Below, in pieces: positions 57,283-64,000 of a stretch of DNA of 64,000 nucleotides. The DNA is taken from positions 89,532,475 to 89,596,474 of the forward strand of contig NC_090728.1 in NCBI RefSeq assembly GCF_036898095.1, read 5' to 3'. The stretch is from Palaemon carinicauda. Lineage: Eukaryota; Arthropoda; Malacostraca; Decapoda; Palaemonidae. The notes beneath the pieces were generated by a model. It was not told where the DNA came from, made no database searches, and worked only from the letters and a program-made list of their open reading frames with translations. The position numbers and the translations under genes were made by a program. Every line of letters starts with the position of its first letter. Positions within the stretch are counted from its first letter, which is position 1.

Positions 57283-57483
57283 GGAGAAAATTGGTTCTTT
57301 GTTGACATCGAGTACTTGAGTACCTACTTGACAGATGGCGCTGTTGATGTACACCCCCACCTGTATAGCGATCGCTGGCGTATTCCGCCCGTAGGTTTTT
57401 CTGTCGGGCAGCAGAGCTGACAGCTATATGATCATCGGGTAAGTATATTCAAAAATTTATTTTACTAAGGAAAATAACATTTT
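57283..57483 (+). repeat. DIRS-C right inverted terminal repeat
   Basis: This is the inverse of the left ITR up to GATCATCGGGTAAGT. It then has its own outer 40 bases (ATATTCAAAAATTTATTTTA and on), which are copied in complement in the internal region. Confidence 0.9.
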
Positions 57484-57674
57484 TTCCACTGTAATAAACT
57501 GTTTTTAGGTGTTTTTTCAGAAGTTAGGAACATATTAATTTTTTTTAGTTATTTCATATGGGAAAAATTGATCCGAGATATGAGTGAATTGACATACGAG
57601 CTCAGGTCCTGAAACGCATTAAGCTCGTATCTCAAGGTATTTTTCTATAGACAATTCAGTGAGATAGTTGGGCC

Positions 57675-58830
57675 TGTTTATTTGTTACCAATAAGTCTTT
57701 GAAAGAGCCACTCTTATGTCGTCTTTGACTGCAAGACGTGAATGTTATTTGTTTTTAATCAAGCACAATGCTAAGAATCCCTGCTCACAGTGGTATGTGG
57801 ATGGAAACATCAGGAGGTTCCGTACACAATTCTTTGCTAAAGTAGGATAACAACATGCCGTTGTTGACCTGAATCTGGTCAATGACAAACTATCAAAAGA
57901 ATCTTTTGCAGTTGAGTCATTGGCAAAGTCGATGATTTCTTCTTGCAATTTATCTGGAGGGGATGTAGGGCCCACCTTTAATGGTTTTCGAATGAGCTGG
58001 CAATCTAAGTCTGTGATATCAGGAAAAATAATTTTCTAACTCTTGACTGATAGAATCCAAGTCCTTATGGATGAGACCGCTGACATCATTCACATCATCT
58101 TTACACAGAACTGACAACTTATCGCTCATATTCTCAAAAGTGTCATACTGACTAGCTGACTTTTTCTTGCCAAAGTTTGAGTTACATTTGAAAAACTTGC
58201 AGCTTGTCCACAAAATCAATTGCAGTTGCTGAGTAACCTTGGAGTGATCTGTCGATTGCACTGATGGGAGACAATATATCATTGAGATAAGCCATTTTTG
58301 TGATCCACTTAGTGTCTGAAAGCTTGTTCACAAACTTCCTTGTTTTCTCCTTCTGATTTCTCTCGAAGAATTCCTTCAGCTCCACATTTAATGTCGCAAC
58401 TCGAGCCCACTACGTTACCCCTTGATAGCCATCTTAATTCTGTATGGAAAAGGAGTGACTTTCTCAACACTAAGTTCTTGACTCAAAAGACCTAGCATCC
58501 TTGTGTTTAGCGGACTGTTTTTGATAAAGTTAACTATTGATACAACATCGTACTACAAGTATGGATTTGAGGTCTAGAGGTAGGTTATTCACAGCTAATG
58601 CATAGCAGTGAATCATGCAGTGTATCTTGATTGCCCTGGGATTTTCTTCTTTCACCCTTGCTTGGAAGCCAGACCAACAGCCTAGCATTGCAGGGGAATC
58701 CATCTGTTGTACATCCCATTATGTTTGCCCAAGAAAGCCCAACTGTAGTCCAAGACAACTTTCTTTCAAGTCACTACTCAAAGGTTTTCCTTGTTGACAT
58801 TGTAACTTAACGTCTGCATCTAGAGGAGAT
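57675..58830 (-). pseudogene. hAT transposase remnant
   Basis: Minus-strand segments in several frames read, 5' to 3': C-T-T-D-G-F-P-C-N-A (about 58710), L-L-F-H-T-E-L-R-W-L-S-R-G (about 58440), K-E-F-F-E-R-N-Q, T-K-W-I-T-K-M-A-Y-L-N-D-I, and the C-terminal dimerisation motif P-S-T-Y-H-C-E-Q-G-F-L-A-L (57763-57801), then R-V-A-L-S-K-T. These match the ZBED5-like branch of hAT transposases. The N-terminal BED finger and the first catalytic region are not visible; that part may be lost. Numerous stops occur. The gene lies at the right end of the hAT element. Confidence 0.75.
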
Positions 58831-59255
58831 CACATTTAGCCTAGCACATGTAGGCCACTTCTAAAAACAGATTTGCAATTACAGCCTGACTATTTTTAGA
58901 AACTTCTCACGTACCCCCAAATTTTCTCTAATGTACCCCAAGGGTTACGCGTACCCCAGGTTGAGAACCCCTGCTCTAGCAGGATAATGTCTTAGAGACT
59001 GAGCATATATTCATATGATCAGCAACAAAGCCCTCTCTCCACCAATGCTAGGACCAGGGAGGGCTAGCCAATGACTGCTGATGATTCAGCAGGTAAACCT
59101 ATAGGCTCTCCCAAACACCCATCCTTAGCTCACATGTATGGTGAGGTTGCGGACACTACTAGAAACTATTGATTTTCAGCTTGACTTGATCTCCCGTCCA
59201 GCAGAACGCCAGGCAGGGCCGTTTCCAATAGCCCATCACAACCCTAAAGTCTGTT

Positions 59256-59594
59256 ATTAAAGGACTAGGGTCTGTATATGTGTAGATACAAATCACAATT
59301 TTTTTAAGTAATTTGTACTTTTTGTAACTACAAACCTGTGTCTATTGAGTTTTACTACCCACTTCAACTGTCCCATAAGTATAATTTTAAGGTTAATGTG
59401 GTTACTGTACTCAGTATGCTGGCGAGGAGGTACGGTTTTCCCGCCACTTGCCAAGAGGTACCGAAAATTTGTTATAATTTTAACAGCTGAGTTTCAGCTA
59501 TGCTGAAAACATACTCCTATTAAAGGACTCAGTTTTGCATGGTTTGGGGAAATACAGGTTGCATCCAAAAATTAAAAACATCTATTGTAGGTTT

Positions 59595-59633
<39 letters not shown>

Positions 59634-59875
59634 AATTTGCATTGTGCTCTATATAAAAAGTTTGTGAATTTCCATATACCAGACCACATAACATTACTCT
59701 GATAATATTAATAGACTTAATTATGTAATGAATATTTCTCAAACTTTTTAAAGAAACATTTTATAGGTTTTATTTTTTTAATAGATTTCTATATAGTAGT
59801 TCATTACAAGAATATGTATATAGAATGTTTTACAAAAGTAATAATGTATGGTTAAAGTATGTTTTTTATTTAAAG
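59256..59875 (+). other. Intron sequence with a poly-T run
   Basis: No gene is seen. A T run lies at 59598-59629. The stretch leads to the acceptor at 59874-59875. Confidence 0.5.
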
Positions 59876-60004
59876 GATTGAAAGGGAAGTATTTGAATCT
59901 TTCACTGATTCGGATAGTGATGAGAATTTTGACGATGAAGATGATGAAAATGAGGAGGAAAATTGGAGAAATGATTACCCTGATTATGATGATAGCCCAT
60001 TAGA
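59876..60004 (+). CDS. SLC7A6OS: SLC7A6OS/IWR1-like gene, acidic Iwr1 exon
   Basis: This exon is in phase with 27753-27868 and ends at a perfect GTAAGT donor (60005). It encodes an acidic block with D-D-E-D-D-E-N-E-E-E-N-W-R-N-D-Y-P-D. That block is the strongest hallmark of the Iwr1 family, where D-D-E-D-x-N-x-E-x-x-x-x-N-D-Y-P-D/E is conserved. It contacts the RNA polymerase II core in the yeast protein as I recall. The exon itself contains no stop. Of the three exons this one carries most of the identification. Confidence 0.8.
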
Positions 60005-60144
60005 GTAAGTATTTTAAGCAGATTTGTTTAGTAGATTTAGTTAGTTTGAGTGACCCAAATTTTACTCAAGTTCCAATTATAATGTGATAGACTATAAAAA
60101 CTGCCGTTTTCATATTGAGTTACAACTACTACACAAACATTTGT

Positions 60145-60234
<90 letters not shown>
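60145..60234. repeat. (CT)n microsatellite
   Basis: An uninterrupted CT array of about 90 bases lies in the short intron between two host exons. It may serve as an extended polypyrimidine tract 30 bases before the acceptor. Confidence 0.95.
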
Positions 60235-60236
<2 letters not shown>

Positions 60237-60266
60237 ATATATTGACTGATTCCATTTCTTTTACAG

Positions 60267-60319
60267 AGACGAAGATGATTATTTGAACGCCCAGATAAGA
60301 AAAGCCAACATTAAAAAAT
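60267..60319 (+). CDS. SLC7A6OS: SLC7A6OS/IWR1-like gene, next exon
   Basis: The acceptor TTTACAG and donor GTAAGT (60320) frame 53 bases. The exon completes a Glu codon and then reads D-E-D-D-Y-L-N-A-Q-I-R-K-A-N-I-K-K, leaving one base. The acidic-then-basic change is typical for the end of the Iwr1 region. The C-terminal exon was not identified in the remaining plus-strand sequence. Confidence 0.65.
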
Positions 60320-61293
60320 GTAAGTATTATAATGTAGTTTCTAGTGTTTAGAATCTAATAGTACTGTAGAAAGCACATCACATAGATTAGATTTAATATA
60401 ATAGGACTCTGAAGAATGTTATATTATTTGAATTTCCGACAAGAAAATGTTAACATCAAATGTTATTGAGTTGTAATTTGTTTTACATGATTTATAATTC
60501 TAACTGCACTTTGGAAAGTACATTTTACTACATAAATTTTAAAATAATATAATTTGATACAGACTCCAATTTTTGTGGGAATAAAACTAATTTTTTATAC
60601 GAGATTCTCTAATCATCACTGCCTGTATTATAAGTTCAAGTGCACTTTTCTGAATCAAATTATGTCCATTCACTGTATGTATGTATATATTGAGTAAAAA
60701 TTTCACTATTAAAATCTTCATAGGAATTAGTGGAGCAGTTCAACAAAACTTCACTTAAAGTATCTTTGTGGAAAGCATATTTGAATTTAATAAAAAAGGG
60801 ACCTACTGGCCAGTAACTAATATAGTAGTTTCAAGTTTGCTAGAAGCCATGGCCTCTCTAGCCATGATGGTGCCAGAGTAGGAATCCAAAATTATACATG
60901 AGAATATGTTGGGAGGTTTTTTAAAAGTCCTGTTTTCAAAATGAATAGGGCTGCCGTTTATCAAATTAAAAGCCAATCCTCCTCTTATATTGTAAATTCA
61001 GGGTTAAACCTTTCACGGGTTTGAGGTTGGGACTTCAATAAGGGTTTATATTTGTTAAAATATTTCTTAGGATTGAATAAAAAACCTAAAAAACAGAAGC
61101 AATTCTTGTGGGGCTGAGTGAACATTGAAAATAACTCTTAAAAAAACAATGTACTGTCCACACAGTGCACATTTAAAGTTGCAAAAACTTGACATTCAAT
61201 TTTTACTCTAGTTTGAACATTCACTTGAAATATACAGTATTTGATATATTCTCTTCAAATAAGAAATGGGTCAGCCAGACAATTCCTCAAATA
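60320..61293 (+). other. Probable host intron, no exon identified
   Basis: AT-rich sequence without recognisable coding content. A terminal exon of the SLC7A6OS-like gene could lie here or to the right of the window. Confidence 0.4.
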
Positions 61294-61378
61294 CAGTAAT
61301 ACCTCGACATACAAGTGTCCCAACATACGAGAAATTTGAGGTACGAGGAAAGTTTCAAGCAAATTTTTGCCCCGAGGA
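61294..61378 (+). mobile_element. Solo Tigger-C-type terminus
   Basis: After TA (61292-61293), 85 bases match the left end of Tigger-C (46233-46318) with few changes: CAGTAATACCTCGACATAC, GTGTCCCAACA, GAGGAAAGTTTC and CAAATTTTTGCCC. The match stops abruptly where minus-strand DIRS-D sequence begins. Confidence 0.85.
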
Positions 61379-61593
61379 AGCCCAATCGCTGAACTTCCAA
61401 CGGTCTCGAAAAACGTACAGTCTCCCTCCTACCTGCGTTGTCTCATTGGGTGGAGGATGATTTGCCTCCTCTGCTTCCACGGGAAGACTTGCCCCGGTGG
61501 TAACCCCTTCCGCTACCTCGGGCGCGAAAGGCACCCCTGACACCTCTGTGACGCTGGTAGCCACGGGAGGAGGTCTGAGCCTCATAAATGGGG

Positions 61594-63459
61594 TTAAAGG
61601 CGGGGGAGAAGGAAGTCGAGGCGATTTGAGACTGAGGGACCAGGACGTATGGCTCTTGCTGCTGGCCCCATTGATGTAGAAGGCTGGGGGCCTTGGGGAG
61701 CCGTTTGAACCCTGAATTGGGAAGAGTGGAAAGGCCTCAGTCTCTTCCTACCTCGGATTGGGGTACCAGTAGGCTCATATCTCCTCTTTGGGACGAGGCC
61801 CCACCTAACTTTGAGGCTTTGGTTGGCCCTAGCTGCCTCGCTAAGGACCGAGTTAACCGAATCCTCCGGGAAAAGATCCGGGCCCCAGACCGGAGCTTTG
61901 ATGAGCTTATTAGGCTCGTGCCTAATGGTGGCTTCAGAGAGGACGTGTCGTCGACAACGGGTCCTGGCGCTTGCAAAATCACAGGCGTCAGCCATGAAGT
62001 TTTGCAGTAACGACTTAGTGAGGGCCTTAAGGAGGTCCTCCTCGTTGTAAGTGGCAACGGCCAACTCGGAAAGGGTGACCGAATTGAGAGATCTGCCGAA
62101 TCTGCACCTAGAATCTAATTTAAGAAGAGACTCTGGGAGTTTGGGAAGCCGTTCGCTGAACTGCGTCGAGGCACAGTCCGGGCTCAACTTACCTACTGAA
62201 AAGGTAGCTGGAGCATTCCGCCAACATTCATTGTCCCCCGGAAAGAGGAGGGGGGTTAAGTCGGTCTCCCTGAGTTGTGGTAAAGGCTTCTCATCTTTGA
62301 TAGCCTGGAAGACCGACTCCAGAATCTTGGTCGCACATGGTGTAGGGGTTTGGTCGTCGGCCACAAACATAGTGTACGAACTCTTGTGGGCCGTAAGCAT
62401 GGTGTTCAAACATTGCCACTCATGGAACAGGCAAACCAAGACAGACTGTGCCTGTACCTTAGGAAAAATGACAGTTTCCTTTGGAACCTTATCTAAACGG
62501 ATCAGAGCTTCTTCTGTGAGGCGAGCGTAGCCGGGGAAGGGGAATTCAAGACCCGGCGGGTAGAATTCGTAGTCCGTAAGAGGCCGTGTACCGAAACCCT
62601 CGATTGACAGCATACCCTCCGAAAAGGGGGCATGCAATGCTAACCTCCAAGGGTTATTCTTATTGAAAGGAGGAAGCTTGGAGGCGTCGCGAATGGGGTA
62701 TTGCTGTTGAGGAGGTGGTAGCCCCGAACTCATGAGGCCTTGGACTAGGCTCTCCACTGATGCTATCCTCTCGTGTGATTGCTTCGTATGAGACGATAGC
62801 ATCGACTCAAAACGAGCAAACAGTTTGTCAGAAAATTCCTCCATGTTAAATGATCCCGCCTGGGGGGGAACAGGTGCCGAAACAGAGACTACTTCTTGAG
62901 AGGTTGAGGGCACAGCAATTGGGTCTTGAGAAACTCTGGTGGAGGAGGATTTAGCCTCCGAGGGTGACGATCTCGAAGGGTTGTGGTCTTGGGAAGATTT
63001 GTGAGTTCTATATAAAGGCTTGTGAGGAGCCTTCACTTTGGGTGGAACTGGTCGGGAGCTGAGATCAGTCCCGGTTGCCTTAGGAAAACCGCGAAAAGAA
63101 GAATGGTCGGAAGTAGAAGAGAAAGCCGGGCTAGGGAGAGGAATCCCAGCCCGGGAACCACCTGACTCACCTACGTCCCTACCTGCGTCGGGATCATCCA
63201 GAGCCATGGATTCCACATCAAGGTCGAGGGTAGCGACGTCCTCAGTTAGGGTGGCGCCCGTCTCCCCTTGGTCCGGGGCCAGAAGAAGAGATGCAATGCT
63301 CTCGATGATCGGGTCCGCTAGCGCTTTGGGGACCGCAGCTGATGTTTTAGCATTGGGGTAGAGGAGGGAACACCATTCCTCAGAAAGGATATACGGCTGT
63401 CTGGCCTTCACGTTGCGGGCGAACCCGCCAACCCAGATCTTGAGGGTAGCTTGGGTGCT
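61594..63459 (-). CDS. DIRS-D gag, main exon
   Basis: A long uninterrupted frame begins after a clean acceptor (TGTTCTCTTTC-AG, 63460-63461 side). It encodes A-T-L-K-I-W-V-G-G-F-A-R-N, Q-P-Y-I-L-S-E-E-W-C-S-L-L-Y-P-N-A-K, a Ser/Pro-rich linker, a coiled segment (M-E-E-F-S-D-K-L-F-A-R-F-E-S-M-L) and the conserved core. The core shows N-P-W-R, G-M-L-S-I-E-G-F-G-T-R-P, L-L-F-P-G-D-N-E, L-P-K-L-P-E-S-L and R-R-H-V-L-S-E-A-T-I-R-H-E-P. A basic tail R-G-R-K-R-L-R follows. No stop interrupts about 620 codons. It is the best-preserved gag in the window. The function is inferred from position ahead of DIRS pol sequence. Confidence 0.75.
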   Translation of the reverse strand, partial: STQATLKIWVGGFARNVKARQPYILSEEWCSLLYPNAKTSAAVPKALADPIIESIASLLLAPDQGETGATLTEDVATLDLDVESMALDDPDAGRDVGESGGSRAGIPLPSPAFSSTSDHSSFRGFPKATGTDLSSRPVPPKVKAPHKPLYRTHKSSQDHNPSRSSPSEAKSSSTRVSQDPIAVPSTSQEVVSVSAPVPPQAGSFNMEEFSDKLFARFESMLSSHTKQSHERIASVESLVQGLMSSGLPPPQQQYPIRDASKLPPFNKNNPWRLALHAPFSEGMLSIEGFGTRPLTDYEFYPPGLEFPFPGYARLTEEALIRLDKVPKETVIFPKVQAQSVLVCLFHEWQCLNTMLTAHKSSYTMFVADDQTPTPCATKILESVFQAIKDEKPLPQLRETDLTPLLFPGDNECWRNAPATFSVGKLSPDCASTQFSERLPKLPESLLKLDSRCRFGRSLNSVTLSELAVATYNEEDLLKALTKSLLQNFMADACDFASARTRCRRHVLSEATIRHEPNKLIKAPVWGPDLFPEDSVNSVLSEAARANQSLKVRWGLVPKRRYEPTGTPIRGRKRLRPFHSSQFRVQTAPQGPQPSTSMGPAARAIRPGPSVSNRLDFLLPRL

Positions 63460-63647
63460 CTGAAAGAGAACAGACTATTAGTGAGTGATAAAAGTGCCAA
63501 AGAAAAAACTAAGAAGCCCAAGGACTTTGTAGGCACATATAAGGCATGCAGGAAGTCCATAGGACCGTGGCCTTGCAGTAATAAACAGTAAAAGAGGACA
63601 TTAAAATGTAACTCCCCACAATTCTGTAATAAAGTAGCTGCACTCAC
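63460..63647 (-). other. Predicted 188 bp intron in DIRS-D gag
   Basis: On the minus strand the donor is TCG|GTGAGTG and the acceptor is CTCTTTCAG|AGC. Splicing joins exon 63648-63758 to 61594-63459 without a phase change and produces L-T-S-E-S-S-T-Q-A-T-L-K. Confidence 0.65.
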
Positions 63648-63758
63648 CGATTCAGATGTTAGAGTGGAAGCCAATTTGTAGCAGACAGGACAGTTGTCCG
63701 GATGCCAAACAGCTAGGTCATCCACTTGAAGAGAGCAGTGAGCGTGCGAATGACACAT
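63648..63758 (-). CDS. DIRS-D gag, first exon with Cys/His finger
   Basis: From ATG 63758 this exon encodes 37 codons: M-C-H-S-H-A-H-C, then A-V-W-H-P-D-N-C-P-V-C-Y-K-L-A-S. The C-x2-H...C / H-x3-C-x2-C set looks like a small zinc-binding module. It recalls the N-terminal finger of DIRS-A gag at 6515-6640. An upstream in-frame start at 63791 is also possible. The exon ends at the predicted donor. Confidence 0.6.
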
Positions 63759-63791
63759 TATGGCTGCAGGGTTGGTGGAGAACAGCGACAC

Positions 63792-64000
63792 ATGCCGTCA
63801 TCGCACAGCGGAGAGTCTGTAAGATAAAAGATACATGAGTATCTTAAAGGAAAGCAATTAGGGGCCGAAGGTCCCAGTGCTTAAATATTATAAAAGTTAC
63901 TATTATGTTAATAAAGTTGAATATATATAGCTATAATTATCCTGAATGAAAGCAAAAGAAGGGCCCGGGGCCCGAATGCTGTAACTCTATATATATATAT
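63792..64000. other. Non-coding end of window with (TA)n
   Basis: This is probably the DIRS-D leader. A short TA repeat closes the window (63982-64000). Confidence 0.4.

Larger units (their letters stand above)
48619..57483 (+). mobile_element. DIRS-C, structurally complete DIRS1-like element lacking most of RT
   Basis: This element sits in the 3' part of Tigger-C. It has a left ITR (48619-48808), gag-like sequence, RNase H, tyrosine recombinase, an internal complementary region (57145-57240) and a right ITR (57283-57483). Both outer boundaries fall in short T runs, as in known DIRS elements, with no target duplication. Tigger-D (53358-55862) interrupts the recombinase. RT catalytic sequence is absent, so this copy would be non-autonomous even before the later damage. 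Confidence 0.85.
46233..57645 (+). mobile_element. Tigger-C, host of DIRS-C
   Basis: The left end CAGTAATACCTCGACATACG follows TA at 46231-46232. The right end, inverted, is CTATTGTCT-free but related: CTCGTATCTCAAGGTATTTT ends at 57645 and is followed by TA. The outer right bases are diverged. Its transposase is plus-strand at 46511-48237. DIRS-C is inserted in the 3' untranslated part. The same terminal sequence recurs as a solo end at 61294. Confidence 0.75.
46064..58973 (-). mobile_element. hAT DNA transposon, host of Tigger-C
   Basis: The termini are CAGGGGTTCTCAAACTTTTT (left) and, inverted, CAGGGGTTCTCAACCTGGGG (right). The 8 bp flanks are CCCTAGCA (46056-46063) and CTCTAGCA (58974-58981), which match at 7 of 8 and fit a hAT target duplication. 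The transposase remnant lies at its right side. Tigger-C and everything inside it interrupt the left part. Confidence 0.85.
46010..59255 (-). mobile_element. tRNA-derived SINE split by a hAT element
   Basis: Minus-strand SINE sequence lies at 58974-59255 (head) and 46010-46063 (tail). The head has degenerate pol III boxes: A box near TGGGCTATTGG (complement of about 59226-59236) and B box near GAGATCAAGTC (about 59187-59197). When the hAT is removed, the body reads on smoothly: ATGAATGGCAGAGACAAGGG, then TACCCTAGCA, then GGATAATGTC, then TTAGAGACTG on the plus strand. I recognise it as a decapod SINE from memory. It is the outermost layer of the nest. Confidence 0.65.
27869..59875 (+). other. 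32 kb intron of the SLC7A6OS-like gene
   Basis: The donor is GTATGC at 27869. The acceptor is AAAG at 59872-59875, with a T-rich tract before it. The intron contains two Tigger clusters, a DIRS element, a MITE, a SINE/hAT nest and several dinucleotide arrays. The flanking exons join in phase (AG + G = Arg). Confidence 0.7.
61379..63791 (-). mobile_element. DIRS-D, 5' part of a DIRS-like element
   Basis: On the minus strand this holds a gag with one intron, followed by the first residues of the pol region (V-G-G-R-L-Y-V-F, about 61430). It ends abruptly at the Tigger terminus. RT core, RNase H and recombinase are absent. The gag is related to the remnant at 1988-3129. Confidence 0.7.

Noticed and set aside
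28833..60234. CRISPR-like regular repeats
   Set aside because: The arrays are simple GA/CT/GT microsatellites with no spacers, and the genome is eukaryotic.
60716..60780. Possible terminal exon of the SLC7A6OS-like gene after TTCATAG
   Set aside because: The phase gives an immediate TGA and no family resemblance, so it cannot be supported.
62051..63361. Plus-strand open frames in the DIRS-D gag region
   Set aside because: The long continuous minus-strand gag frame covers them and shows family motifs; they are shadows.

Overview
The window looks like a gene-poor, transposon-dense stretch of an arthropod genome, most likely a decapod crustacean. The reasons are: several DIRS1-like tyrosine-recombinase retrotransposons (a family I know to be abundant in Decapoda), a tRNA-derived SINE of the type I associate with shrimps and crabs, pogo/Tigger and hAT DNA transposons, and very long GA/CT and GT dinucleotide arrays. 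No prokaryotic signal is present. Taxon and family names come from recognition, not from a search.

Only one host gene is supported. Three short, correctly phased plus-strand exons (27753-27868, 59876-60004, 60267-60319) encode an Iwr1-domain protein resembling SLC7A6OS/IWR1, an RNA polymerase II nuclear-import factor. The first two are separated by a 32 kb intron filled with transposons. Nearly everything else is mobile DNA, mostly broken.

Layout. 36-1944: gag and protease remnant of an LTR retroelement. 1988-3129 (minus): DIRS-like gag remnant. 3130-5485: non-coding repeats. 5487-6245 and 25146-26960: two halves of one endonuclease/RT LINE, split by DIRS-A (6246-25145). DIRS-A was itself split by a CR1-like LINE (about 8640-13312) and an I-like LINE (copy 1, 15859-22360). 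The right LINE half also holds a Gypsy-like gag fragment (25589-26459). 28098-about 38042: Tigger-A, split by I-like LINE copy 2 (29294-35699). 38043-39428: repeats with CRE palindromes. 39429-44100: DIRS-B, with its recombinase split by Tigger-B (41518-43609). 44865-45380: a MITE. 46010-59255: a five-level nest, in which a SINE contains a hAT element, which contains Tigger-C, which contains DIRS-C, which contains Tigger-D. 61294-63791: a Tigger end fused to DIRS-D, whose gag appears to carry a small spliceosomal intron.

The nesting is read from target-site duplications (TA for Tiggers, 8 bp for hAT, 12-13 bp for the I-like LINEs), from terminal and internal complementary repeats of the DIRS elements, and from reading frames that rejoin when the inserted element is ignored. 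Tigger-D is the only element with an apparently intact transposase and is probably the youngest layer of its nest.
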